From NCBI GenBank assembly GCA_946222005.1, contig CAMIHP010000002.1, positions 1 to 64,000 on the forward strand: a DNA stretch of 64,000 bases, given 5' to 3'. A program made the translations under genes and the position numbers. The stretch is from an uncultured Candidatus Saccharibacteria bacterium. Lineage in GTDB: Bacteria; Patescibacteriota; Saccharimonadia; Saccharimonadales; Saccharimonadaceae. Positions 25,363-33,697 of this stretch are shown piece by piece. How positions within the stretch are numbered: position 1 is the stretch's first letter; every line of letters starts with the position of its first letter. The notes beneath the pieces are model-generated. The model was not told where the DNA came from and did not search any database. It saw only the letters and a program-made list of their open reading frames with translations.

Positions 25363-25809
25363 ATGGCTCGCTCTGCTCGCTCACACCATCCCGATGACTT
25401 CGCGCTCAATATTGCGCATGATGAGCTCGATCTCTTTCGCTGGTTTCTATTGGTGTATTTGCTGGGCAAGCCGATTCAATCACCGGTGGCGGTGCAGACG
25501 TGGCGCCTCTTGGTGGAGCGCCAGCTTGACACGCCGTGGGCGCTGCTTGCGGTGGAGCGCAGACGCCTCGTGCGACTACTGGATGAAGGCAAATACACGC
25601 GCTACGATGAGAAAACAGCGACGGCGCTGCGGCTATGCGCACAGCAGCTGATTGACTGGTATGATGGCTCGCTGATGCTGCTCATCGACAGTAGCTCGGG
25701 CGAAGCTGAGTGCACCAAACGCTTGCAAAAATTCTACGGCGTCGGGCCAAAGACGGCGGAGATTTTCTTGCGCGGCATAGAGGAGTTATTTGCTCGGCGT
25801 GTGGAGTGA
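25363..25809 (+). CDS. Helix-hairpin-helix (endonuclease III-like) small protein
   Basis: 148 aa, all helical. The clear motif is the C-terminal FYGVGPKTAEIFLRGI, a helix-hairpin-helix DNA-binding element as in the HhH-GPD glycosylase superfamily. There is no iron-sulfur Cys cluster and no evident catalytic Lys, so glycosylase activity is doubtful. TTGACA at 25328-25333 and a weak -10 (GATGAT) end 7 nt before the ATG, so the mRNA may be leaderless. GDPD follows 41 bp downstream. Confidence 0.65.
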   Translation: MARSARSHHPDDFALNIAHDELDLFRWFLLVYLLGKPIQSPVAVQTWRLLVERQLDTPWALLAVERRRLVRLLDEGKYTRYDEKTATALRLCAQQLIDWYDGSLMLLIDSSSGEAECTKRLQKFYGVGPKTAEIFLRGIEELFARRVE

Positions 25810-25850
25810 AGATATAATAAGTGAGAAAATACCAGAGATAAGGAGGAGTA

Positions 25851-26861
25851 ATGCCTTATAAATTTCGGAAAATAGCACACGCAGTAACTCAGTGGAGTCA
25901 GCGGCACTGGCGGGGTTTGGCAGTAATTGTAGTGATTATTATAGGGCTGTGGCTCAATAATACGAGTCTCTTTGTGCCAACGCAGCACCCACGGATACTC
26001 GCTCACCGAGGCTTGGCACAGACCTTTGACTACAGCAAGGTTGGCAACGACACCAACACTGCAGCCATTATAGATAAACCCGAGCACCCCTATCTTGAGA
26101 ATACAATCCCGTCAATGCGCGCCGCCTTCGATCATGGTGCGGATGTGGTGGAGCTTGACCTCAAGCTCACGAAAGATCAGCAATTAGCGGTTTTCCATGA
26201 TGCAACACTAGAATATCGCACAGAGGCCAAGGGCGAGATTGGCAACTACACTATGACTGAGCTCAAGCAGCTTGACATTGGTTATGGCTACACAGCGGAT
26301 GGTGGCAAAACCTTTCCATTCCGCGGCAAAGGGGTTGGCTTGATGCCTACGCTTGATGAGGTGCTGACGGCCTTTCCGCACAAAGATCTTCTTTTGCATG
26401 TTAAGGATGGCAACCACCAGACATACGAAGTGTTGTGGGGAAAGCTCCGAGCAATGACCCCTGAACGCTTCAATCAGATGACGGTCTACGGCAACGATGA
26501 TGGCATTGCCTGGCTGCGCCAACAAAGCGCGACGCTGCGTCTCTGTTCCAAGACAATGATGAAGGCCGGGTTGCTGCGGTACTTGGCGGTTGGCTGGACG
26601 GGTTATGTGCCGCACGAGCTGCACAATATGGAGCTGCACATTCCGCGGCGCTATGCACCACTGCTATGGGGCTGGCCAGGTAAGTTTGTTGACCGGATGG
26701 CGGCGGTAAACACGCGAGTAATGTTGGTCGAAGGCGATGGACAGTGGTCAGCTGGGTTTGATACAGCGGAGAGTGTGACGCAGATACCGCCACAGTTTGG
26801 CGGGTATGTCTGGACGAACCGGATTGATCGGGTGCAGCCAGTGCTCGCGCGGCGGCGCTGA
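25851..26861 (+). CDS. Membrane-anchored glycerophosphodiester phosphodiesterase (GDPD)
   Basis: 336 aa. One N-terminal membrane helix (about 22-40) leads to a GDPD TIM barrel. ILAHRG (H52-R53) is the catalytic start motif, ENTIPSM supplies a metal ligand, and VVELDLKLTKDQQLAVFHD supplies two more metal ligands plus the second catalytic His. The C-terminus is less conserved (GYVWTNRID is a typical barrel end). It hydrolyses glycerophosphodiesters to glycerol 3-phosphate and an alcohol. Outside the membrane it could degrade phospholipid head groups or teichoic acids of a host bacterium (inference). AAGGAGG lies 6 nt upstream of the start. Confidence 0.9.
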   Translation: MPYKFRKIAHAVTQWSQRHWRGLAVIVVIIIGLWLNNTSLFVPTQHPRILAHRGLAQTFDYSKVGNDTNTAAIIDKPEHPYLENTIPSMRAAFDHGADVVELDLKLTKDQQLAVFHDATLEYRTEAKGEIGNYTMTELKQLDIGYGYTADGGKTFPFRGKGVGLMPTLDEVLTAFPHKDLLLHVKDGNHQTYEVLWGKLRAMTPERFNQMTVYGNDDGIAWLRQQSATLRLCSKTMMKAGLLRYLAVGWTGYVPHELHNMELHIPRRYAPLLWGWPGKFVDRMAAVNTRVMLVEGDGQWSAGFDTAESVTQIPPQFGGYVWTNRIDRVQPVLARRR

Positions 26862-27005
26862 GTTTTATACACTTGAGTGAAATGAGGTAGGATAGGTGAC
26901 AGACGCGCGCGTCTTGTTCTTGAGTAGTATACTAAACGAATCATTATTGTAATACATTTACATTAGCTCTCATCTGTGCGATAATCTTAGTGAAGGAGAA
27001 GTAGA

Positions 27006-28331
27006 ATGCACACACAATTTGATGCACTGATTATTGGTTTTGGTAAGGCGGGCAAGACGCTGGCGGTAGCGCTGGCTGGGGCAGGTCAGCGGGTAGCGCT
27101 GGTGGAGCAGTCGCCGCAGATGTATGGCGGGACGTGTATTAATATTGCGTGTATTCCGACCAAGACGCTGGTGAGTGCGGCAGCGGCTGGCCAGTCGATC
27201 GACGAAGCGTTTGCGCGCAAAACAGCGGTTGTGACCAAGCTCAATAACAAGAACTACCACATGCTCGCGGATAACCCGGGCGTGATGGTTATCGATGGCA
27301 CCGCGTCGTTTGTTGATGCGCACACGGTGAGTGTCCAGGCGGGTGAGCAGCGCATTGAGCTGCAGGCAGAACGGTTATTCATTAATACCGGTGCAGTGCC
27401 GGTGATGCCGGCGATTGCTGGCATTGAGCAAACGGCCCATGTCTATACCAGTACAGAGGTGCTCAACCGGCAGCTGAAGCCACAGCGGCTAGCGGTAATT
27501 GGCGCTGGGCCAATTGGCCTGGAGTTTGCGTCAACCTATGCAGCCCTTGGCGTGGAGGTCACGCTCTACCATCGCCGAGCGCAGCTGCTTCCGCACGACG
27601 AGCCATCTGTTGCCCAAGCAGTTGCTCAGGCTCTGGAGGCGCAGGGTATAACACTCGTGCTTGCATCAGACATACAGCAGGTGCGCGATACAGACCACGG
27701 CGTTGCTGTGATACGTGGCGGTGATGAACAAGTATATGATGCCGTGCTTGTGGCCGCTGGTCGCCGGCCTAATACTAGTCAGCTTGGTCTTGCCGCCGCT
27801 GGGGTGAAGACTGACGAGCGCGGCGCTGTTGTCGTTAATGATCATTTGCAAACCACTCAGCCGCATATCTGGGCACTGGGCGATGTTAATGGTGGGCCAC
27901 AGTATACCTATGTATCGCTCGACGACTTCCGTATTGTCAAGAGCCAGCTCCTTGGTGATGGGAGCTATACGCGGGCTCAGCGTGCAGTATTGCCTCATGT
28001 GATATTTATGCAGACACCACTGGCGCGCGTTGGCCTAACCGAAGCAGTAGCTCGCGCCCAGTATGGCGACGATGTGAAGGTTAAAGAGTTGCCAGCTATG
28101 GCGGTACCGCGCATGCATGTTGATAATAAAACAACGGGGCTACTCAAAGCAGTGATCCAGCCATCGACAGGCCATATTCTTGGCGCGACGCTCTTTTGCC
28201 AGCAGGCTCCAGAGGTGATTAATACCATCACCACCGCTATGAATGCCAAGCTACCCTATACCGTACTGCGCGACCAGATCTTTACTCACCCAACGGTGAG
28301 TGAGGCGTTGAATGACCTATTTGCTATCTAG
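27006..28331 (+). CDS. rclA: RclA-like flavin disulfide oxidoreductase
   Basis: 441 aa. The N-terminal FAD motif is GFGKAGK (11-17). The redox motif GGTCINIACIPTK has C44 and C49, matching the C-x4-C of the RclA/mercuric reductase group. The NAD motif GAGPIGLEFAS lies near 168, A-L-G-D-V-N-G near 291, and the dimerisation domain ends with YTVLRDQIFTHPTVSEALND, which is very close to what I recall of E. coli RclA. RclA-type enzymes protect against hypochlorous acid-derived stress; homologues in streptococci reduce hypothiocyanous acid, the oxidant made in saliva. GGAG precedes the start. It stands alone with a strong terminator behind it. Confidence 0.88.
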   Translation: MHTQFDALIIGFGKAGKTLAVALAGAGQRVALVEQSPQMYGGTCINIACIPTKTLVSAAAAGQSIDEAFARKTAVVTKLNNKNYHMLADNPGVMVIDGTASFVDAHTVSVQAGEQRIELQAERLFINTGAVPVMPAIAGIEQTAHVYTSTEVLNRQLKPQRLAVIGAGPIGLEFASTYAALGVEVTLYHRRAQLLPHDEPSVAQAVAQALEAQGITLVLASDIQQVRDTDHGVAVIRGGDEQVYDAVLVAAGRRPNTSQLGLAAAGVKTDERGAVVVNDHLQTTQPHIWALGDVNGGPQYTYVSLDDFRIVKSQLLGDGSYTRAQRAVLPHVIFMQTPLARVGLTEAVARAQYGDDVKVKELPAMAVPRMHVDNKTTGLLKAVIQPSTGHILGATLFCQQAPEVINTITTAMNAKLPYTVLRDQIFTHPTVSEALNDLFAI

Positions 28332-28361
28332 GAATAGCGAGTTGTTTCGCTATCTATGATA

Positions 28362-28389
28362 AAAGCCTCCCCGTGTATAGGGAGGCTTT
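28362..28389. terminator. Bidirectional terminator between rclA-like and kinase-like genes
   Basis: AAAGCCTCCC (28362-28371) and GGGAGGCTTT (28380-28389) form a perfect 10-bp stem with an 8-nt loop, flanked by A and T runs. It serves both converging genes. Confidence 0.85.
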
Positions 28390-28408
28390 GTAGCTACTAG
28401 AGTGGTTG

Positions 28409-29356
28409 TTATATAAAATCAGCAATATCATCGCCGCGCGCCAGTGCGATAGTATCTTCTATATCCAGCTGGTCTAGGTTGTCGTGTGTGCTTGGGCCGG
28501 CTGCTTGTGTTTGCAGGTAGCCATCAACGAACGCATCAATATCCGCTAGGGATGGAGCAAGTGTTAACGTTTCGCGATCAAACATATTGCTTACATCGCC
28601 TAGGCGGTCGATGGTAGCATCATGGCTGTAGCGGATATCGGTATACGTTTCGGTATCTAGGTGGCGGATGGCGCCACGCGAATCAAGTGCAAAATTCTTA
28701 GCCTGGGCATCGCCATGGATAAAGCCATGGTTGTGGAGCTCCGCCATAGCACGGCCCGCTACCTGGTACATAGCCCGGCGGGTTTCTGCTGGGGTGTTAG
28801 GGTTCCACAGGTAGTTATCGAGCGTGTTGACGTTATGCTCGTAGCGGGTTAGTACGCCAACGCGCTGCGCCCCACGTGGAGTGTCTTTTGCCCGAATAAA
28901 GCCAAGTGGTGTGTAGGTTTTGTGCTCACCAAAGCGCTCGTTCACGGCCTTGGCTGCTAGGAACTCGCGGCTGGCCGTAATAGGGTGCACATATTTAACG
29001 GCTACCAGCTCAGTGATGGTACCGGCTTCTGGCTGCGCCATGTGCAACTGGCCAAAGGCAACCTCAGCACGACTATGCTGGCGGCCGCGCTCCAGGCCGG
29101 GCACGCGGTTGAGGCTATGGCTGCGAATATGCTGGTCATCAATGGTGGCCTGTATGCCAGAAATTTCTGGTGGCAAAAGCACCAAATCGCCAGTGGTAAG
29201 ACTGCCAAGTTTGCGTATGAGCCGCTCGTTACGGAAGCCGTGTTCAGCAGCGGTTTCGCTATTGGGAATGTATTTATTCTTAAGATAGTCAACGGCACCA
29301 ACCGGCTGAATTGGGTCGCCATCAATAATTAAGTTTGGTGCGATTTTTTCACTCAT
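28409..29356 (-). CDS. Protein kinase-like (RIO/APH fold) protein
   Basis: 315 aa from the chosen ATG. VAVKYVHPI near residue 120 carries the likely ATP-binding Lys. The catalytic loop is HNHGFIHGDAQAKNFAL (H-G-D-x4-N) near 210, and HLDTETY supplies the metal-binding Asp. This is the minimal kinase core seen in RIO, APH and lipopolysaccharide kinases. The substrate is unknown. The longer frame from 29392 has 12 additional residues. I prefer 29356 because neither has a ribosome site and a TTGACT/TAAATA promoter (17-bp spacing) ends 7 nt before this ATG. A second protein of this type is at 42876. Confidence 0.7.
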   Translation of the reverse strand: MSEKIAPNLIIDGDPIQPVGAVDYLKNKYIPNSETAAEHGFRNERLIRKLGSLTTGDLVLLPPEISGIQATIDDQHIRSHSLNRVPGLERGRQHSRAEVAFGQLHMAQPEAGTITELVAVKYVHPITASREFLAAKAVNERFGEHKTYTPLGFIRAKDTPRGAQRVGVLTRYEHNVNTLDNYLWNPNTPAETRRAMYQVAGRAMAELHNHGFIHGDAQAKNFALDSRGAIRHLDTETYTDIRYSHDATIDRLGDVSNMFDRETLTLAPSLADIDAFVDGYLQTQAAGPSTHDNLDQLDIEDTIALARGDDIADFI

Positions 29357-29612
29357 ATCGTTATATTTACCATGAATAGAGTTATTAGTCAATGAGTTAT
29401 AACCTGAATACCAAAATCTATTATCTTGTTGTTTGCTCTTTACTGCTTACTACTCTATACCGATGAAACACGAAGGCTCAGTGTAATAAGTTGGTCGTAA
29501 TCCAGTGCAAGAGGTTGATATTTGGGAAATGTTCGTTCTAATAGTGATCTACCTGATGGAATGTGGCGTGGAGTGTGAGAATACAGAGGAATTTTAAGAT
29601 TCAAATAGATAA

Positions 29613-29642
29613 TTGACAATACTACCACGTATCTCGTACAAT
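29613..29642 (+). promoter_or_regulatory. Promoter of the (GA)7-interrupted gene
   Basis: TTGACA (29613-29618) and TACAAT (29637-29642) are 18 bp apart. AAGGAG follows at 29658-29663, just ahead of the ATG at 29669. Confidence 0.7.
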
Positions 29643-29668
29643 AAAATCCTAGACAATAAGGAGAACAC

Positions 29669-30120
29669 ATGTCAAATTCAGAGAGAGAGAGAGAGCTTTA
29701 ACAAGCAATGCAGAGCAGATAGATGCTAGTGAAGCTGCGGTTGAGCATGACGATCAGCAACGTACCCGCGCTATAGGAGTGGTGGCAGCAAAAGGAACTG
29801 AAATGGTGCCGGCTATTTCTCGTTTTAAAGACTGGCGGAAAAAAAGACGGGAAGAAAAGCGGGAGAAACGGGCAGTCGCCTACAAAGAAGCGAGGAGAAC
29901 TCTTTATGGTCCAATAGTAGACCATGTGTCTTTCGGTCTTCGTGGTGCTCGCCCAGGAACAATGATTAATGTTCCGCTAGTACTCCCTGCTACTCGGACA
30001 CAAGTAGCCTACGAGGAGAGAATGCGCCAACAATTGATGACTCCAGAGGGGCAAAAACAGCACGACGACCTTATTGAATCTCTCACACAGAAAGACGAAG
30101 AACGGCGTTCTTGGGAGTAA
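29669..30120 (+). pseudogene. Basic helical protein gene, frameshifted at a (GA)7 repeat (possible phase variation)
   Basis: A good promoter and ribosome site lead to ATG 29669, but the frame stops after 10 codons, right behind a (GA)7 run at 29681-29694. Removing one GA unit (or adding two) joins it to an open frame that runs without a stop to 30120. That gives a protein of about 149 aa: M-S-N-S then acidic residues, a disordered acidic segment to about residue 45, a strongly basic coiled stretch (KKRREEKREKRAVAYKEARR) and a conserved-looking part (YGPIVDHVSFGLRGARPG). I do not recognise the family. The repeat could be a slippage switch, a recent mutation or a sequencing error. Confidence 0.65.
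29681..29694 (+). repeat. (GA)7 simple sequence repeat inside a coding start
   Basis: Seven GA units, followed by GC, begin at codon 5 of the gene at 29669. The unit length of 2 means that changes in copy number shift the frame. Seven copies give the OFF frame; six or nine give the ON frame. Confidence 0.9.
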
Positions 30121-30182
30121 CAAGACCAAGGTGATAAAGTACTTTAAAGGCATTAAGTAACAAAATTTCTATAACTCTGAAT

Positions 30183-30204
30183 TGCATCACCGTATGGTGA
30201 TGCA
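30183..30204. terminator. Hairpin between convergent genes
   Basis: TGCATCACC-GTAT-GGTGATGCA is a perfect 9-bp stem with a 4-nt loop, placed between the gene ending at 30120 and the minus-strand gene ending at 30208. It has no T run. Confidence 0.55.
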
Positions 30205-30207
30205 TAG

Positions 30208-30780
30208 CTACGCTGCCCGAAACTCATACACAAACGTACCTGTTTTGGGTGAGAGGCAGATGATGTCTAGGTCGGGCGAGCCGTGTTTGTCTGGGAGTGT
30301 TTGGCCAAGGTGATGAAAGCGAATGATACACGAGCTATCTGGCGTAGTGGCTGAGCTCAGCAGAGCACGTGCGTGGCCAGACACCTGCTCTGAAGAATCA
30401 AGCGGCAATGTGCGCCCAAGCTGCGAATATGCCATCCACCCTGTGCAGCCAAATTTGCAATCGCGAAACGGCTGGTTAGCGAGCAGACGCTGGCGTGCGG
30501 CGTGGTCGGTAATAGTGCCGATGACGATGCCGCCTGGCCCATCAATATTGATAAACTCACCGCGGCTTAGGGCAATGTCGAGCGACTGCGTGGCCTCGCT
30601 TTTTACTCGCCGCGCGAGTTCCTTTGTCGCGTTCGTCCAGAGTGGTTCGGGTCGCATTGCGTGCAGGGCAGTGCTTATGCCAATGCCTACCACGATGAGC
30701 AGAATTATCACCACAAGCGGCAGCCATATATGGCGGAGAAGAGCAGAGAGGTTAGTGAGTGTGCTACGCATATATTTCAT
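30208..30780 (-). CDS. Membrane-anchored extracytoplasmic protein of unknown function
   Basis: 190 aa. One membrane helix (about 18-40) is followed by an outward soluble domain with three or four Cys (D-C-K-F-G-C near 129-134, C near 156 and 180), which may form disulfides. I do not recognise the family. The ATG has no ribosome site and lies 6 nt after TATACT, with TTGCAA 17 bp further up, so it is a clear leaderless candidate. The DsbA-like protein at 35294 could serve its disulfides (inference). Confidence 0.65.
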   Translation of the reverse strand: MKYMRSTLTNLSALLRHIWLPLVVIILLIVVGIGISTALHAMRPEPLWTNATKELARRVKSEATQSLDIALSRGEFINIDGPGGIVIGTITDHAARQRLLANQPFRDCKFGCTGWMAYSQLGRTLPLDSSEQVSGHARALLSSATTPDSSCIIRFHHLGQTLPDKHGSPDLDIICLSPKTGTFVYEFRAA

Positions 30781-30786
30781 GCATAT

Positions 30787-30815
30787 AGTATATATCAGGC
30801 GCTTGATGCTTGCAA
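30787..30815 (-). promoter_or_regulatory. Leaderless promoter
   Basis: TTGCAA (30810-30815) and TATACT (30787-30792), read on the minus strand, are 17 bp apart. The -10 ends 6 nt before the ATG at 30780. Confidence 0.6.
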
Positions 30816-30866
30816 TGAGAATAAAACGATGTAATAGCTAAGAATATAAGAGTAGCTTATCGTGTG

Positions 30867-32540
30867 TTATTTTGTGCCAGCAAGGTAGATTTCTTGCACC
30901 TGGGCATCATTCAGCGCGGTGGTGTGGACAGCCCCAAATTGCATCATACCAGTGAAGAATGTGTTTGTGCTGTTGATCGGTGTGCCATCACCATTACGCC
31001 ACTCGCTAAAGCGTCCACAGCCAAACTTCCAGTAGCCACGGAAGTTTTGGGCTTGCGTGACGCTTGGGTCGTGAGCAACCAGTGTGCCATCGGCATAGAG
31101 CCGCATGCCTTGTGGTGAGAGTGAGGCGGCAACGTGGTGCCATTTGCCATCGGCGTAGTTCTTGCCGGCTGGTGAGAAGATTGAGCGCGTGGCATTGGGC
31201 CACACCGCAAAGGCAATGCGCCCTTGCTTGTCGAGAAAGAGGACGCGGTCTAAGCTTGGGTCCGCACCATTGTCTGGTGTACTGGCAAAGCCAGCGATGC
31301 GCCCATTATTGAGCCCATATTGATTGGTATTGAACCAGACAGAGAGGGTAAAAGGGTTGGGGTTGTCGATGAGCGTAGGGTAGGCAAGGCAAGTATCTTT
31401 GAAGAGGGTACTGCGCACACGGTCGCGGCGACAGGCATATGATTGTGAACCATGAGCAGCGGCCGTGCGCGTGAGCCAGGTACCCTTATTGTTATTACCA
31501 GATAGGTCGCGCTCGGTAGTGCCAGTATCGAAGAATGTCATGCCGTAGATGAAGAGCGCCTGCGAGGGGGCAGTGAGCTTGGTGGCATCAGTGCAGTTGT
31601 AGAGCACGGCGCGCGCAGTATTAGCACTGTTGCGGATCGTACCAGAAAATGCCCCGCTCGTTAGATAAAAGTTATGAAAGATAATGAAGCATATCCCTAC
31701 CAGTGTAATAATTGCTGCGACGATGACAGAAGTTATGGGTAATGGTTGCGGTGAGCTATCGGCTGCGACAGGCCGAGATAGCTGGCGAAGGCCATAGAGC
31801 ATCAGCCCAAAGGGGATAAGACAAATGAGCATAATACACAAGACGACCCACGCTGTGTAATGAATCGTTGGCATGAAAAAATACTGTCCGTGGCTATTTT
31901 GCACCGAGACGGTAATGGTAGCATCTTGGCCGGGGTAGAGCACTGTGCCGACTGCATCGATTGGGAACACTCCGGTATTGACGATGTGCATATTCGCGCC
32001 TTCATTGGCTGGCAAGACACTGAGCACACTAAAGTTGATCCACGGATGAAACCACAGCGACACGGCGCAGAGCACCAGCGTCATGCCAATAATCCGATAA
32101 TACCAGCGCCACGTTGGGCGAGCTCGGCGGGTGGCTAGATGGATGATAAGCCAGCCGATCACCACCCATGGCATCATCAGCCATACCCAGCCAAGCCATG
32201 GGTTGATGAAAATTGCTTTGCCGATGACGGCACTGTGCTTGATGGGGAGCGGATCGGCCGCGTGGTTGAGGTCGCCCTTGGTGAGGATACGCTGGTTGGT
32301 GATAGACTCAATCCGATGAGTATACGTCCGGCCGTGGCGCTGGAAGGTGATGATATCGCCGGGGTGGTAGCTGCTAGCTGGCTGGGCAATGACGAGCGAG
32401 CCAACTGGTGCGGCGGTAGCCATGCTCGGCGTTGTGACAAAAAAGATACGCATGCCGAGCGCCATCATCACGGCAACGAAGCCTCCAAGACAGAGGCTTA
32501 GGATAGTGATGATAATTATTCGTTGCCGCGGCATGCGCAT
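30867..32540 (-). CDS. SipW-type signal peptidase I fused to a LamG-like domain
   Basis: 557 aa. The N-terminal part is a type I signal peptidase of the SipW/ER type: a membrane helix, TPSMATAAPVGSLV with nucleophile S39, YTHRI with H75 in place of the usual Lys, and TKGD with D90. Four more membrane helices lie at about 110-135, 145-165, 225-250 and 268-292. Past residue 300 comes an extracellular LamG/concanavalin-like domain (NNNKGTWLTRT, FTLSVWFNTNQYG, GKWHHVAASL, MRLYADGTLVA). GGAG lies 7 nt before the ATG. The next gene upstream encodes a TasA-like protein, the classic SipW substrate. The fusion of protease and lectin-like domain in one chain is unusual. Confidence 0.85.
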   Translation of the reverse strand: MRMPRQRIIIITILSLCLGGFVAVMMALGMRIFFVTTPSMATAAPVGSLVIAQPASSYHPGDIITFQRHGRTYTHRIESITNQRILTKGDLNHAADPLPIKHSAVIGKAIFINPWLGWVWLMMPWVVIGWLIIHLATRRARPTWRWYYRIIGMTLVLCAVSLWFHPWINFSVLSVLPANEGANMHIVNTGVFPIDAVGTVLYPGQDATITVSVQNSHGQYFFMPTIHYTAWVVLCIMLICLIPFGLMLYGLRQLSRPVAADSSPQPLPITSVIVAAIITLVGICFIIFHNFYLTSGAFSGTIRNSANTARAVLYNCTDATKLTAPSQALFIYGMTFFDTGTTERDLSGNNNKGTWLTRTAAAHGSQSYACRRDRVRSTLFKDTCLAYPTLIDNPNPFTLSVWFNTNQYGLNNGRIAGFASTPDNGADPSLDRVLFLDKQGRIAFAVWPNATRSIFSPAGKNYADGKWHHVAASLSPQGMRLYADGTLVAHDPSVTQAQNFRGYWKFGCGRFSEWRNGDGTPINSTNTFFTGMMQFGAVHTTALNDAQVQEIYLAGTK

Positions 32541-32558
32541 CGTCCTACTCCAGAGGAA

Positions 32559-33212
32559 TTACGCGCCAAATGTCCACGTCAGTGGTTGTGAGACCTGCAG
32601 ACCTTGGTAGGTTGGGCCAGCGCTGGCGTCGAGCGACACCTCAAAGGTGATTGGTACACTCTCTCCTGCGTTGATGGTTGCTTTGCTGAGCTTGGCGAGC
32701 AGGTCAATAGCACCGCCTGCTTGCAATTGTGCGGCAGTACCCGTAAAGAATGTGCTGCTGCCTGATTTGATGGCTACCTTAACCTTGCTGCAGAGGTCGG
32801 TTGCACTACCTGCTAAAGAAGCACCAGGGACAGGTGATTGGCTACATGTGCCAGGGTTGAGGCTAAAGGATGTTGCGGCCACGCTTCCGGTGTTTTGCAG
32901 AGTAATGTTGGTTGTTTGGGCTGGCCCACCAGCAACGAGTGGTGTGCTCGTGCCACCATACTTGTTGATAGTAGAGCAGGTAGCAGAGTTGGTTGTTGCA
33001 CCAGCGCCGTCTGTGCTATTGCAGGTGTAGGTGCCCGATGTTTCCTTCATGGTGAGTGTACCGGTTGAGGCGCTGTTGATGGTGTTTTGGATGCTTGCCG
33101 CAAAGCCTGCGAAGGTTGGTGTAAAGGTGAAGGCGACCAGCAGTGCACCGACGATTCCCGTTGAGATAAGGCCGATCCGCTTCTTGCTCTGGCCAGCTTG
33201 AGTTGCAATCAT
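32559..33212 (-). CDS. TasA/CalY-like secreted protein
   Basis: 217 aa from ATG 33212, which has AGGGGGA upstream; the longer frame from 33272 has none. A signal peptide (KKRIGLISTGIVGALLVAFT then FAGFAA) is followed by a Thr/Ser/Gly-rich beta protein with two or three disulfide candidates (C near 58, 73, 118, 137). TSGTYTCNST and TTNITLQNTGSVAATSFSLN are typical beta-sandwich strands. The signal region and its position next to a SipW-like peptidase suggest a TasA/camelysin-type fibre subunit, but the sequence match is only general. It is 18 nt upstream of the peptidase gene, in one operon. Confidence 0.65.
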   Translation of the reverse strand: MIATQAGQSKKRIGLISTGIVGALLVAFTFTPTFAGFAASIQNTINSASTGTLTMKETSGTYTCNSTDGAGATTNSATCSTINKYGGTSTPLVAGGPAQTTNITLQNTGSVAATSFSLNPGTCSQSPVPGASLAGSATDLCSKVKVAIKSGSSTFFTGTAAQLQAGGAIDLLAKLSKATINAGESVPITFEVSLDASAGPTYQGLQVSQPLTWTFGA

Positions 33213-33697
33213 AAAAATCCCCCTTATGGTTATATTAACTATAAGTGTATCAAAAGCATGAGCGTTATACAAGGCAGCAGGTCGCTGATTGCTGTGCGTA
33301 TAGTGTGATAGCTAAATTTATAAATTATCAGATGTCAGTGGCGGCTTTACTAGTTTGCTCATCTCTCCTTCGGGGTGACAGAAAGATCGATTTGGTATTT
33401 TCTATAGATTGGTCTCTTCCATTGGCGCCAAAAGCCTAATGAAGTAGATAGTAGATTTTTCCTCGATGTATGGCAGAGCAGTGAGAGAAAGGTTACTGTA
33501 AAAGATCTTGCTCATACAGACACATCATGTCTGTACCTCTGTTTTGCTATAGTGGCTCGTGCGAGAGAATCGGCTGCAACACTGTTATATCGCCAGCCTA
33601 TCTGCCCAGCTCCCTGTAAACCTGCTATAATAGAATATGAATAGAAAGTAAAGAGGCGCTATCGGGCAGGGTAGCGCAAGCGGAGGTCGGAGCGGAT
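33213..33697. other. Long intergenic region with a palindrome and a promoter
   Basis: There is no convincing gene in about 485 bp between divergent genes. A perfect 8-bp inverted repeat TACAGACA-CATCA-TGTCTGTA lies at 33515-33535, and an extended -10 TGC-TATAAT at 33624-33631 probably serves the TetR gene with a leader of about 60 nt. The plus frame at 33245 is open for 64 codons but has no start signal. Confidence 0.5.
33515..33535. promoter_or_regulatory. Perfect inverted repeat, candidate TetR operator or terminator
   Basis: TACAGACA and TGTCTGTA are 5 bp apart. It lies 163 bp upstream of a tetR start. The downstream bases (CCTCTGTTTTGC) are only mildly T-rich, so a regulator site is as likely as a terminator. 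Confidence 0.4.

Noticed and set aside
29779..30120. Separate gene starting at GTG 29779 after the (GA)7 tract
   Set aside because: The open frame extends upstream to the repeat, and the only good ribosome site is the one before ATG 29669, so a frameshifted longer gene is the better explanation.
33245..33439. 64-codon plus frame in the intergenic gap
   Set aside because: No ribosome site, random-looking composition, no promoter.
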